Assembly: GCF_042650605.1 (NCBI RefSeq)
Contig: NZ_JBHSBN010000015.1
Coordinates: 103,857-167,856 of the forward strand
DNA from: Micromonospora_J zhanjiangensis
GTDB taxonomy: Bacteria > Actinomycetota > Actinomycetes > Mycobacteriales > Micromonosporaceae
Length of the DNA stretch: 64,000 nt
Direction: 5' to 3'
A program made the translations under genes and the position numbers. The stretch's first letter is position 1. Every line of letters begins with the position of its first letter. This document shows, piece by piece, positions 44,031 through 52,261 of this stretch. A model generated the notes under the pieces. It saw only the letters and a program-made list of their open reading frames with translations. It ran no database searches and had not been told where the DNA came from.

Positions 44031-46007
44031 TCAGGCCGGCGGGATGCGGCGCCGGACGTCCGGTGCCGAGGACGGTCCCGGTTCCCAGCCGGCCACCCAG
44101 GCCCGGTCCCGGTCCGGGGTGAGCACGCCGTCCTCCAGGAAGGCGTACCGGCCGGCGAGGATCCGCTTGGCGGCGGTCACGTCCAGCTGGTCGGTGTTGT
44201 CCCACAGGGAACCGAACAGCTGCTCGATCCGCAGCCGGGCCTGCCGGCAGAACAGGTCGGCCAGTTCCACCCCGGCGGGCCGGGTCTCGCGCTCGGCGCG
44301 GGCCCGGACGCAGACCGCCGACATCGCGAACAGCTCGGCGCCGATGTCCACCACCCGACCCAGGAACGCCTGCTTGCGCTCCATCTTGCCCTGCCAGCGG
44401 GACATCGCGTAGAACGTCGACCGGGCCAGCTTGCGGGACGCCCGTTCGACGTACCGCAGGTGACCGGCGAGCGGGCCGTACTCGGCGTACGCGGAAGGGC
44501 TCTGCCCCTTGCCGACGGTGAGGGTGGGCAGCCACTTCGCGTAGAAGGCGCCGGCCCGCGCCCCGGCCCGGGCCTTGCGCCCGAGGTCGGCGTCCGGGTC
44601 GATGATGTCGCCGGCCACCGACAGGTGGGCGTCCACCGCCTCCCGGGCGATCAGCAGATGCATGATCTCGGTCGAGCCCTCGAAGATCCGGTTGATCCGC
44701 ATGTCCCGCAGGATCTGTTCGACCGCGGCCGGGCGTTCCCCCCGGGCCGCCAACGAGTCGGCCGTCTCGTAGCCCCGACCGCCCCGGATCTGGACCAGCT
44801 CGTCGACGATCTTCCAGCCCATCTCGCTGGCGTACAGCTTCACCAGCGCCGCCTCGATCCGGATGTCGTTGCGGTCGTCGTCGGCCAGCCGGCAGGACAG
44901 GTCGAGCATGGCCTCCATGCCGTACGTGGTGGCGGCGATGTAGGACAGTTTGGCCGCCACCGCCTCGTGCTCGCCGACCGGCCGGCCCCACTGGACCCGT
45001 TCGGCGGCCCACTCGCGGGCCACGTTGAGCGACCACTTGCCGGCGCCCACGCACATCGCGGGCAGCGACAGCCGGCCGGTGTTGAGGGTGGTCAGGGCGA
45101 TCTTCAGGCCCTTGCCCTCACCGCCGATGACGTTCTCCTTCGGCACGAACACGTCGTGGAACCGGGTGAGGCTGTTCTCCAGGCCGCGCAGGCCGAGGAA
45201 CGCGTTGCGACGCTCCACGGTGATGCCCTCGGTCTCGCTCTCCACCACGAACGCGGTGATGCCGCCGCGACGTCCCTCCGACTTCGGCACCCGGGCCATC
45301 ACCACCAGCAGGTTGGCCACGGTGCCGTTGGTGGCCCACAGTTTCACGCCGTTGAGCCGGTAGCCGGCGCCGTCGGCGGTCGGCTCGGCGGTGGTGGCCA
45401 GCCGGGCCGGGTCCGAGCCGACGTCCGGCTCGGTGAGCAGGAAGGCGGAGACCTCGCCGGCGGCGAGCCGGGGCAGGAACTTCTGCTTCTGCTCGTCGGT
45501 GCCGAACATCTTCAGCGGCTGCGGTACGCCGATCGACTGGTGCGCCGACAGCAGCGCGCTGATCGCCGGGTTGACCGAGCCGACCAGCATCAGTGCCCGG
45601 CAGTAGTCCAGGTTGCTCAGCCCGAGGCCGCCGTACTTCTCGTCGATCTTCATGCCGAACGCGCCGAGCCGGGCCAGGCCCTGGAAGACCTCGTCCGGGA
45701 TGGCCGCCTCCCGCTCGATCCGGGCACCGTCCACTTCGGTACGCACGTAGTCGGCGAGCCGGCCGAGGAACTCCTCGCCCTTGGCGGCGCGGCCCGGGTC
45801 GGCGGCCGGCAACGGGTCGATCAGGTCGAGCCGGAACCGGCCGAGGAACAACTCCTTGCCGAAGCTCGGCTTGCCCCACTCGGACTCCCGGGCCGCCTCG
45901 GCGACCTGCCGGGCCTCCTTCTCGGAGACCTGGCCGGCCTCGGCGGGCAGCGGACCCGCGCCGTCCGATCCGTCGGTCGCGGGTCGGTTGTTCTGCGTCG
46001 TGGTCAT
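44031..46007 (-). CDS. Acyl-CoA dehydrogenase family protein
   Basis: Flavoprotein of 658 residues, longer than the usual 380-390 because of an extended C-terminus, like very-long-chain/ACAD9-type enzymes. FAD and substrate motifs: AFLLTEPDVGSDPARLATTA, YRLNGVKLWATNGTVANLLV, LPAMCVGAGKWSLNVAREWA, QIRGGRGYETADSLAARGER and INRIFEGSTEIMHLLIA. The family's catalytic Glu is expected in or near GGRGYE/EGSTE segments. ATG 46007 has GGAG upstream, but the DNA immediately beyond is the end of a tnpB element, so the native promoter has probably been displaced. No electron-transfer partner is adjacent. Confidence 0.93.
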   Translation of the reverse strand: MTTTQNNRPATDGSDGAGPLPAEAGQVSEKEARQVAEAARESEWGKPSFGKELFLGRFRLDLIDPLPAADPGRAAKGEEFLGRLADYVRTEVDGARIEREAAIPDEVFQGLARLGAFGMKIDEKYGGLGLSNLDYCRALMLVGSVNPAISALLSAHQSIGVPQPLKMFGTDEQKQKFLPRLAAGEVSAFLLTEPDVGSDPARLATTAEPTADGAGYRLNGVKLWATNGTVANLLVVMARVPKSEGRRGGITAFVVESETEGITVERRNAFLGLRGLENSLTRFHDVFVPKENVIGGEGKGLKIALTTLNTGRLSLPAMCVGAGKWSLNVAREWAAERVQWGRPVGEHEAVAAKLSYIAATTYGMEAMLDLSCRLADDDRNDIRIEAALVKLYASEMGWKIVDELVQIRGGRGYETADSLAARGERPAAVEQILRDMRINRIFEGSTEIMHLLIAREAVDAHLSVAGDIIDPDADLGRKARAGARAGAFYAKWLPTLTVGKGQSPSAYAEYGPLAGHLRYVERASRKLARSTFYAMSRWQGKMERKQAFLGRVVDIGAELFAMSAVCVRARAERETRPAGVELADLFCRQARLRIEQLFGSLWDNTDQLDVTAAKRILAGRYAFLEDGVLTPDRDRAWVAGWEPGPSSAPDVRRRIPPA

Positions 46008-46009
46008 CG

Positions 46010-47543
46010 CTCCGTTACCTCTCAGTGCGCTGTGGTAAGCGGACGGTTGGTAGTCCCGCCTTGCGGTGGGACGGTCCCGGTCTTGTCGGCGGTTGCCGTG
46101 CCGGGTTCACGTTTCACGGCCACCTGCCCGCGGGCGCGGGTCTTCTGGTCGGCTCCACGTGCTGCCACCGGACCACTCCCGGCGGTGTCGAACTCGGCCG
46201 CCAGGGCGGCCAGGTTACGTGCGGCGTTGAGGTCCCGGTCGACGACCAAACCGCACACTTCACAGGTGTATTCACGCTCGTGCAGGGCGAGTTTGGTTTT
46301 CACCGCACCACAACCCGAGCAGGTTTTCGAGGACGGATACCAGCGGTCGGCCACCAGCAGCCGGCCACCGTTCCACCCGGTCTTGTATCCCAACTGCCGG
46401 CGGATCTCGGCGAACCCCGCATCAGCGATGTGCCGGGCCAACCGCCGGTTGCGCAACATGCCGGCGACGTTGAGGTCTTCCACCACGACCGTGCCGTGTT
46501 CGCGGGCAAGGCGGGTGGTGAGTTTGTGCAGCCCGTCGCGGCGCAGGTTCGCGACCCGGGCATGCGCCCGGCCAAGCCGGGCGGACGCGCGCTGCCACCG
46601 CCGCGACGGGCGTCGTCCGATACGCCGGTCCGGCCCAGTCTTACGCGACAACGCCCGGTTCAGCCGCCGCAGCTGCTGCCTGGCGGTGACCAGGTGGCGT
46701 GGGTTGTCGACCAGCACACCGGTGGACAACACCGCCAGATGTCGGATCCCCACGTCCACCCCGACCACAGCGTTCGGCTGCGACGGGGTTTGTGGGGTGC
46801 GGTCGATCTCGACGGTGAACGCCACGGGCCACCGACCGCCGTCGCGGCGCACGGTCGCGGACATGACCCGCGCCGTGCCGGCCTCCAGTCGGCGGGCGAG
46901 CTTACGGGCGGACTCGTGCAGCTTCAACCGCCCCAACCGCGGCAACACCACATGCTTACGGTCCGCCTCGATTCGGATCGCGCCGGTGGTAAACCGCACC
47001 GACGGCACAGTCCGGCGGCGGGACTTGAACCGCGGAAACCCCACCCGCCGACCAGCGCGCTTGCCGGACCGGGAGTCCGACCAGTTCCTCAGCGCGCGAG
47101 CGAGAGCGTCCAGACCGGTGTTGAACGCCTCCTTCGACACCTGCCGCCACCACGGCGCCACCACATCCTTCGCCGCGTTCCACGCCCGACGCAACGCCGG
47201 CAACGACCACCCGATCGCGGGAGTGAGCAGGTCATCAGGCACACCGTACGAACGCTCAGCCGCCCGCTGGTCCAACACCGCCCGCACCCGCGCCAACGCC
47301 CAGTTGTACGCCAACCGAGCAGCACCGGCATGCGCCAACACGGCACGCTCCTGAACCGGGGACAGATCAAGCGCGAAGCGATACGCCTGCACCACCCTCA
47401 CACCCACCACCCCCAGCCGACACCACCAGCATCAGCCCGGGGTACGACACTTCCGCCAGCAGGTCCTCGTCCCGGGTACGGCTACGCCAACGCTCCTGCG
47501 CTGAACGCTACTCCTCGGCGCTACCCATCGGTAGGGGTCGTCA
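46010..47543 (-). mobile_element. Solitary tnpB (IS200/IS605 type) insertion element, ends approximate
   Basis: The element holds only tnpB; no tnpA transposase is present. The high-coordinate side (left end in the reading direction) abuts the stop codon of the neighbouring gene, where the minus strand reads TTGAC, similar to the TTGAT target motif of ISDra2; CTACC/GGGTAG close behind can form the subterminal hairpin. The low-coordinate end lies within 15 bp of the acyl-CoA dehydrogenase start. Boundaries are estimated from flanking genes, not from a known consensus. Confidence 0.65.
46022..47401 (-). CDS. tnpB: TnpB, RNA-guided nuclease of IS605 family
   Basis: Protein of 459 residues from GTG 47401 (VRVVQAYRFALDLSPVQERA). 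RuvC-like residues are intact: D216 in AVVGVDVGIRHLAVLS, E308 in TVVVEDLNVAGML, and D390 in VVDRDLNAARN; the zinc ribbon has C361/C364 (KTCSGCGAV) and C380/C383 (YTCEVCGL). TnpB cuts DNA under guidance of an omega RNA transcribed from the 3' part of the gene and the right end. The last 50 codons encode a basic disordered tail with a GTCCC/GGGAC stem that may belong to that RNA. Apparently full length and not interrupted, so it may be active. Downstream the acyl-CoA dehydrogenase begins 14 bases later. Confidence 0.93.
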   Translation of the reverse strand: MRVVQAYRFALDLSPVQERAVLAHAGAARLAYNWALARVRAVLDQRAAERSYGVPDDLLTPAIGWSLPALRRAWNAAKDVVAPWWRQVSKEAFNTGLDALARALRNWSDSRSGKRAGRRVGFPRFKSRRRTVPSVRFTTGAIRIEADRKHVVLPRLGRLKLHESARKLARRLEAGTARVMSATVRRDGGRWPVAFTVEIDRTPQTPSQPNAVVGVDVGIRHLAVLSTGVLVDNPRHLVTARQQLRRLNRALSRKTGPDRRIGRRPSRRWQRASARLGRAHARVANLRRDGLHKLTTRLAREHGTVVVEDLNVAGMLRNRRLARHIADAGFAEIRRQLGYKTGWNGGRLLVADRWYPSSKTCSGCGAVKTKLALHEREYTCEVCGLVVDRDLNAARNLAALAAEFDTAGSGPVAARGADQKTRARGQVAVKREPGTATADKTGTVPPQGGTTNRPLTTAH

Positions 47544-48107
47544 ATCCGTCGGGTCCCCGGTCCGCCCGGCCCGGTCGACCCGACCGGCCCGGTCGGCCGC
47601 CTCGTCGGCCTCCGCCTCCTGCTCGTCGGCGAACTCCTCCTGATCGACGTCCTCGTCCATCCAGTTGCGTCGCAGGAACGGCAGCGCACCCCAGAACGTG
47701 ACGAACCAGACCCCGGTCGCGGCGCTGAGGATCAGCGCGACCGTCTGGTCGAGGACGAAGTCGGTGACCAGGAAGACCGAACTGACCATGGCGATCAACA
47801 GGAAGAACAGCCCGCCGCTGGCCATCTTGTGCGAGTAGACGACCAGTTCCGGCTTGCGACCCTGGCGGAACAGCGCCCGGTGGAAGGCCACCGGGGAGAT
47901 GATCAACGCGGCGGCCGCGGCGGCGGCCAGCAGCGCCACGACGTACGTGTCCTTCTGCAGTTCGGTGGTCTTCCCGAACTGCGCGCTGAACGGCAGGGTG
48001 AGCAGGAAGGCGAAGAGGATCTGCACACCGGTCTGCGCCACCCGCAACTCCTGCAGCAGGTCCGCGAAGTTCCGCTGCCAGCGCTTCTTCTCCGTCTCGT
48101 GGGACAC
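47541..48107 (-). CDS. DUF6328-like four-helix membrane protein
   Basis: Membrane protein of 188 residues. Start GTG 48107 after GGAGG at eight bases. A soluble helix (KKRWQRNFADLLQELRVAQT) is followed by GVQILFAFLLTLPFSAQFGK, TYVVALLAAAAAAALIISPV, GLFFLLIAMVSSVFLVTDFV and TVALILSAATGVWFVTFWGA, ending in an acidic tail. The ELRVAQTGVQILFAFLLTLPF segment is characteristic of DUF6328 proteins. Function unknown. Its stop codon coincides with the end of the tnpB element. Confidence 0.87.
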   Translation of the reverse strand: MSHETEKKRWQRNFADLLQELRVAQTGVQILFAFLLTLPFSAQFGKTTELQKDTYVVALLAAAAAAALIISPVAFHRALFRQGRKPELVVYSHKMASGGLFFLLIAMVSSVFLVTDFVLDQTVALILSAATGVWFVTFWGALPFLRRNWMDEDVDQEEFADEQEAEADEAADRAGRVDRAGRTGDPTD

Positions 48108-48197
48108 GCCCGCCACCTCCGTAGAGCGATGAACCGACGGATACATCCCCTGGCCCAGGACCGGTGAAACGCGAGGACCGGCGGTCGCGACGGCGAA

Positions 48198-48653
48198 TCA
48201 GCGGTCGCTGTCGGACCTGTCCCGCCCGCCCTCAAGGATCCCGGGCGGGGTGTCCGGCACAGCCCGCTCGAAGAGGATCCGGATCAGCACCAGTTCACCC
48301 CTTGCACACAGCCGCCGGACCGTCTCGGGCGTGAACCCGGGCCGGTCGACCCGCTCGTAGTACTCGGCTATCTCGTCCGTCGCGGCCGGTGGTCGGTGGA
48401 CCGTGGCGTAACCGTCGATCTGCGCCCAGTCCCCACCCCAGGTCCGACGCGGCGGGACGCAGAGACCGACCCTGGGATCGTGGGCGATGTTCTTGATCTT
48501 GTAGGCCGCGGCCCGGGTGGCGATCAACGCCACGTCTCCCCGCCCGCCGATTACCACCACCGGGTTGAGCTGGAGCGAGCCGTCGGGCCGCCGCGAAGCC
48601 AGCACGCATTGGCGGCCGTCCGTGAGCATCGACCGCGCCTGTGAGAGGTCCAT
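48198..48653 (-). CDS. PPOX-class flavin/F420-binding protein
   Basis: Protein of 151 residues with the split-barrel fold: LASRRPDGSLQLNPVVVIGG, ATRAAAYKIKNIAHDPRVGL, and DWAQIDGYATVHR. Such proteins use FMN or coenzyme F420 for small reductions. ATG 48653 overlaps the kinase stop by one base (TGATG), tying it to the upstream five-gene operon as the last member. Substrate unknown. Confidence 0.85.
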   Translation of the reverse strand: MDLSQARSMLTDGRQCVLASRRPDGSLQLNPVVVIGGRGDVALIATRAAAYKIKNIAHDPRVGLCVPPRRTWGGDWAQIDGYATVHRPPAATDEIAEYYERVDRPGFTPETVRRLCARGELVLIRILFERAVPDTPPGILEGGRDRSDSDR

Positions 48654-49837
48654 CAGTCTCTGATTCCGAATCCCTGGGAGGACAGCAGAAGACGTACGTA
48701 GTTGTCGAGGTTATGCCGGTGATACTTGTGTTCGGACTCCTCGAAGTTCGTGAGGTAGCCGGCACAGACGATCGCCCTCAACAGGAAATGCACGGGTCGG
48801 AGAAGGTCGACCGACCGCCCGATCTCCCGGCGCCCGGACGCCCCACGCCACAGCTCGGCCCACGCTCGCACCACGTGACCGGCCTGCTGCGGCGGGAGAT
48901 CCTCGGTGAGCCGGACGACGTCGAAGGCGGGATGCCCGAGGAACGCGTTCGACCAGTCCAGGATCACGTGCCCGGTGGCCGTACTTCGCACGTTTCCGCA
49001 GTGCAGATCGCCATGGAGCAGGACCGGCGGTAGGCCGTCCCGTTCGGCCCACGCCAACCGGTCAAGGGCCGTCTCCCGCAACTGTTCGCGGTGCCGTTCG
49101 ACGGCGGGCACCAACGCGGACAGTTCCTCTAGGCCAGCGAGAGCCCGCTCACCCCGCCGGTCGGGTAAACCCTCGTCGAGGAGACCGGGGATGAGCCGTG
49201 CAGCCCCGGCATGGATCTGGTGGATGGTGCTGGCGATCTCCACCCGCCGGGCCGCCGAGGCTCCGTAACAGTCGAACCCGTCAACGTGCCGCAGGATGAA
49301 CCGGGTGCCGCAGCCATGGACCGCTGTCGGGACCGGACCGTCGAGTTCCGCGCCGAGCCGAACGACCAGCGTCGACTCGAACGACAGAATGGGTGGCACC
49401 TCCTTCAGCCACAGCTCGCCGACAGAGGTCGTCAGCTGCCAGATCGCGGACAGGTTCCAGGTCCGGAACTGGCGCTGTCGGAGAAGCTCGATTCCGCGCC
49501 TATCAAGGGCGGCCCTCGCCCACCGCGCGGTCGCCGCCGGGCCGCCCGGCCGGGCATAGGCCAACCGCCGTGGCTCGTCTGGGGACCGGGCCTGCGCCGA
49601 CCCGTCGACCCCGCCGCCGGAGATCTCCGCGAGATAGGTCACCGAACCACCCGGCGGGATCGGTCGACTCGCCCGGAGTAGCCGCAGGACCGTGATCTCC
49701 AGGCCAAATCTCTGCCGCGCACGGCCAACGACCTCGGTGACATCCTGCCACCACGGCTCCCGCACCGTGAAGGGAGGCAGCCGGCCGACCGGCGTGCCGA
49801 ACCGGTCGACAAGTTCGACATTGACCTCGCGCGACAC
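48653..49837 (-). CDS. APH-like phosphotransferase with extra N-terminal domain
   Basis: Protein of 394 residues. The C-terminal kinase domain has the Brenner motif in PPVLLHGDLHCGNVR and the metal-binding ILDWSNAFLGHPAFDVVRL; the N-terminal lobe includes FRTWNLSAIWQLTTSVGELW with the ATP-contact WLKEVPP. An extra N-terminal domain (residues 1-90) contains PPFTVREPWWQDVTEVVGRA and ITVLRLLRAS. This WW-containing N-terminus is a recurrent actinobacterial architecture. GTG 49837 starts three bases after the stop of the nucleotidyltransferase. It would phosphorylate a small molecule of the cluster or give resistance; unresolved. Confidence 0.85.
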   Translation of the reverse strand: MSREVNVELVDRFGTPVGRLPPFTVREPWWQDVTEVVGRARQRFGLEITVLRLLRASRPIPPGGSVTYLAEISGGGVDGSAQARSPDEPRRLAYARPGGPAATARWARAALDRRGIELLRQRQFRTWNLSAIWQLTTSVGELWLKEVPPILSFESTLVVRLGAELDGPVPTAVHGCGTRFILRHVDGFDCYGASAARRVEIASTIHQIHAGAARLIPGLLDEGLPDRRGERALAGLEELSALVPAVERHREQLRETALDRLAWAERDGLPPVLLHGDLHCGNVRSTATGHVILDWSNAFLGHPAFDVVRLTEDLPPQQAGHVVRAWAELWRGASGRREIGRSVDLLRPVHFLLRAIVCAGYLTNFEESEHKYHRHNLDNYVRLLLSSQGFGIRD

Positions 49838-49839
49838 CG

Positions 49840-50457
49840 TCAGTCCCAGCTCTCGGGAATCCCGGTACGTGTCTTGTAGCGGCGCCACCATCCCGGATCC
49901 GAGGCGTGCATCCGTCGCCCCTCGGCTCGGAACCGGGCCAGGAGCACTTGTTCGTCCGGGGTCAGGGCTCCTTGGATCCGACGCCGGGCCGATCGCATCA
50001 GCCTGGTGGACAGGAACGCGCGGTAGGCCGGAAAGAGCCGCACCGCCGCCTGTGCGGGCGAGGTGGCGCCCGTACTGGTGTGCATGAGGAGATCCCGACT
50101 TCGACTCACGACCGCCGCCGACCGGTACGACATCGCGACTGCGGGGAGCGCGAACTTCGCCGCGTAATAGCCGCCATAGGTGAGCCGGCCGGCATCCGCG
50201 AAGATCGCGCGGGTGGGGACCAGGTTGACCGACACCGCCTTACCGGCGAAGTGGAACATCGACCGGAACGGCTCATTCAGATCATCGTCAACGACGAGGA
50301 TGTCGACGTCGGACGCCGGACCGAAGTCCGCACGCAGAACGCTGCCGTACACGATCGCATGCGGCGTCCGCCACCTCGCCCGAACGCCGCGGAGCGCACC
50401 CCGCAGCAGCGCCGTCCGGTCGTCGACGGCCTCGGACGGGAGAACGGCGCCGATCAT
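49840..50457 (-). CDS. Nucleotidyltransferase (Pol-beta/MNT superfamily)
   Basis: Protein of 205 residues. The catalytic GS...DxD motif is IVYGSVLRADFGPASDVDIL (first Gly-Ser near residue 37, Asp pair near 50-52). C-terminal helical part: LLMHTSTGATSPAQAAVRLF and ARRRIQGALTPDEQVLLARF. ATG 50457 overlaps the phosphatase stop as ATGA. Such enzymes add nucleotides to small molecules, proteins or RNA, or act as minimal antitoxin/toxin partners; here the operon context with a kinase and a phosphatase suggests small-molecule chemistry or nucleotide signalling. Confidence 0.87.
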   Translation of the reverse strand: MIGAVLPSEAVDDRTALLRGALRGVRARWRTPHAIVYGSVLRADFGPASDVDILVVDDDLNEPFRSMFHFAGKAVSVNLVPTRAIFADAGRLTYGGYYAAKFALPAVAMSYRSAAVVSRSRDLLMHTSTGATSPAQAAVRLFPAYRAFLSTRLMRSARRRIQGALTPDEQVLLARFRAEGRRMHASDPGWWRRYKTRTGIPESWD

Positions 50458-51263
50458 GGTCGCCAACCGGTGAGCTCCACCAGTTCCTTCCGGTTCGCGG
50501 GATGGCAGATCAGATAGGAGAAGGGATGCCCCCAGGCGCCCTCGCCGTCGATCGGGCCGGGTGTCAGGGGCAGACCCAGGCGCTGGGCCAGATGCACCAC
50601 GGCCGGCATCTCGAAGCCGTCACAACCGAGGCAGACCAGGGCATCCAGGCCACCGTTGGCCAACAGGAACAAGTCGACAATCGGACTACGGGTCTGCAGG
50701 ACCCGGCTCACCCGTAACGACAGCTGTTGGTTGAGCCGGGAGAACTCGGCGTCAGCGCGGGCGAGGGAGTTCCCCCGCAACAGGGCCAACCGGCGGACTC
50801 CCTCCGCTCGGGGCAGCTCGTCCGGCGTGAGCGGCTTCAGTCCACCACCAGCCCAGGACTGCGAATAGACGGTGTCGCTGTCGGCCGCCAGGACCCGGCC
50901 GCCCACCGGATCGGCCGCGACCGCCAGCAGGCAGTGGCCCTCCTTGTCCATCAGGGCCACACTGGAACCGACCAGCGGAAGTCCGATAACCAGATTCTGC
51001 GTACCATCGACCGGATCCACCACCCAGCGCGAGTCGCTACCGGTGAGGCGCGGCGATGCCTCCTCGGTGAAGATCGTGACGGCGGGAGTGAGGGCCTCCA
51101 GCCCGCGCCTGATCATCGCGTCCGCTTCCAGGTCGACGTTGGTCACCACGGTGCCGTCGGAACCCCTGACGTGCAGCTGGGTGGCGAGCGACCGCCGGAT
51201 GTGTTCCCCGACGAGAAGCATGAGATCGGCGACCGATGACAACACGGGCTGGGCCTGGCTCAC
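50454..51263 (-). CDS. Inositol-monophosphatase-like phosphatase
   Basis: Protein of 269 residues in the lithium-sensitive phosphatase family. Metal site residues: E in IFTEEASPRL and DPVDGTQN in WVVDPVDGTQNLVIGLPLVG. The second family signature, normally WDxAxG, is degenerate: VCLGCDGFEMPAVVHLAQRL, so substrate recognition may differ. GTG 51263 overlaps the radical SAM stop (GTGA). Likely removes a phosphate from a sugar, inositol or nucleotide intermediate of the cluster. Confidence 0.88.
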   Translation of the reverse strand: MSQAQPVLSSVADLMLLVGEHIRRSLATQLHVRGSDGTVVTNVDLEADAMIRRGLEALTPAVTIFTEEASPRLTGSDSRWVVDPVDGTQNLVIGLPLVGSSVALMDKEGHCLLAVAADPVGGRVLAADSDTVYSQSWAGGGLKPLTPDELPRAEGVRRLALLRGNSLARADAEFSRLNQQLSLRVSRVLQTRSPIVDLFLLANGGLDALVCLGCDGFEMPAVVHLAQRLGLPLTPGPIDGEGAWGHPFSYLICHPANRKELVELTGWRP

Positions 51264-52261
51264 TTTTCCAACTCCGTCAACGCAATTGGACAGAAGCCCT
51301 GATTGCTGCAGGGTAGACCGATGATCCCGGAGAGCTGCTCACGCAGGGCAAGGGTCACCCGGCCGAACTCCCGTCGGGTCGTCGCGGTCCCGAGAGAGGT
51401 TTCGCCCACGGTCGCGCAACACGAGCTCCACTCGAATCTCGGCAGTGCGACGGAGAGCTCCCCCTGCCGGGTGAGGAGACAGGACGTTTCCGCCGTGTCG
51501 GAGAACCTGAGCCGGCTGTCCGGGGGCAGGGCCTCCCGGGCCCGCTCCGCGACGGCCCGGAACGTCTCGATCCCGACCCGGTACCGACTGTCGTTCGCAT
51601 GGATAAGTTTGTACTCCCGCACGCCGGCTCGGTACAGCCGGGCCAGCGTCTCCGGTATCTCGGCGATGACGTCGGGCAGGCAGACGACTGTGGCACTCAC
51701 GCCGATACCGGCCGCCGCCAGCGCGGCAATCGCCGCGACGGTTTGTTCGATCATGACCGGACGGCCGAAGACCTGATCCGCGCGACGCAGGCTGTGCACG
51801 CTGACGGTGATCTTCAACGGCCTGGTGGCGAGCAACCAGGGCACCGCCCTCGGCAGTCGGATGCCGTTCGTCAGTACGGTGTAGTCGAGGTCCGCCGTCC
51901 GCAGCGCGGTCACCAGATCCACCAGATTCTCGAAGACGAACGGCTCGCCACCCGTTATCCGAACCTCGCGGAGACCGCAGTGCCGGAGCTCGGCCATCAG
52001 GTCCACCGTTCGCCGCAGCACTCCCGCCGAGAGTCGAGCCGTGCTGACCCGAGCCGGGCTGACGTAGCAGAAGCGGCATTCGGCGTCGCAGACGTTCGGC
52101 ACGAAAAGGAAAATCTTGCCCCGGCAGTACCGGCCGACGAACGCAGCCTCCGACGCCACGGCATCGGACGAAGCCTCCGCCACATCCCACCACCGCCCGG
52201 CGTCGACACGGTCCGACGGCCGCGCGGGAGCGCTCATGGATCCGGGTCGGGAGGAGTTCAC
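51260..52261 (-). CDS. Radical SAM enzyme with C-terminal cysteines
   Basis: Protein of 333 residues. The cluster-binding CX3CX2C is C58, C62 and C65 in FVPNVCDAECRFCYVSPARV; the SAM-contact GGEP is in REVRITGGEPFVFENLVDL. Four more cysteines near the end (WSSCCATVGETS and LPCSNQGFCPIALTELEK) may hold an auxiliary Fe-S cluster. The core looks MoaA/SPASM-like but is not clearly a known subfamily. GTG 52261 overlaps the stop of the upstream membrane-anchored gene; ATG 52237 is an alternative. No RiPP precursor-like small ORF was spotted in the operon. Confidence 0.9.
   Translation of the reverse strand: MNSSRPGSMSAPARPSDRVDAGRWWDVAEASSDAVASEAAFVGRYCRGKIFLFVPNVCDAECRFCYVSPARVSTARLSAGVLRRTVDLMAELRHCGLREVRITGGEPFVFENLVDLVTALRTADLDYTVLTNGIRLPRAVPWLLATRPLKITVSVHSLRRADQVFGRPVMIEQTVAAIAALAAAGIGVSATVVCLPDVIAEIPETLARLYRAGVREYKLIHANDSRYRVGIETFRAVAERAREALPPDSRLRFSDTAETSCLLTRQGELSVALPRFEWSSCCATVGETSLGTATTRREFGRVTLALREQLSGIIGLPCSNQGFCPIALTELEK

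Noticed and set aside
44460..47354. Long plus-strand open frame across the acyl-CoA dehydrogenase and tnpB genes
   Set aside because: Spans two unrelated minus-strand genes with clear motifs and yields low-complexity protein; antisense shadow.
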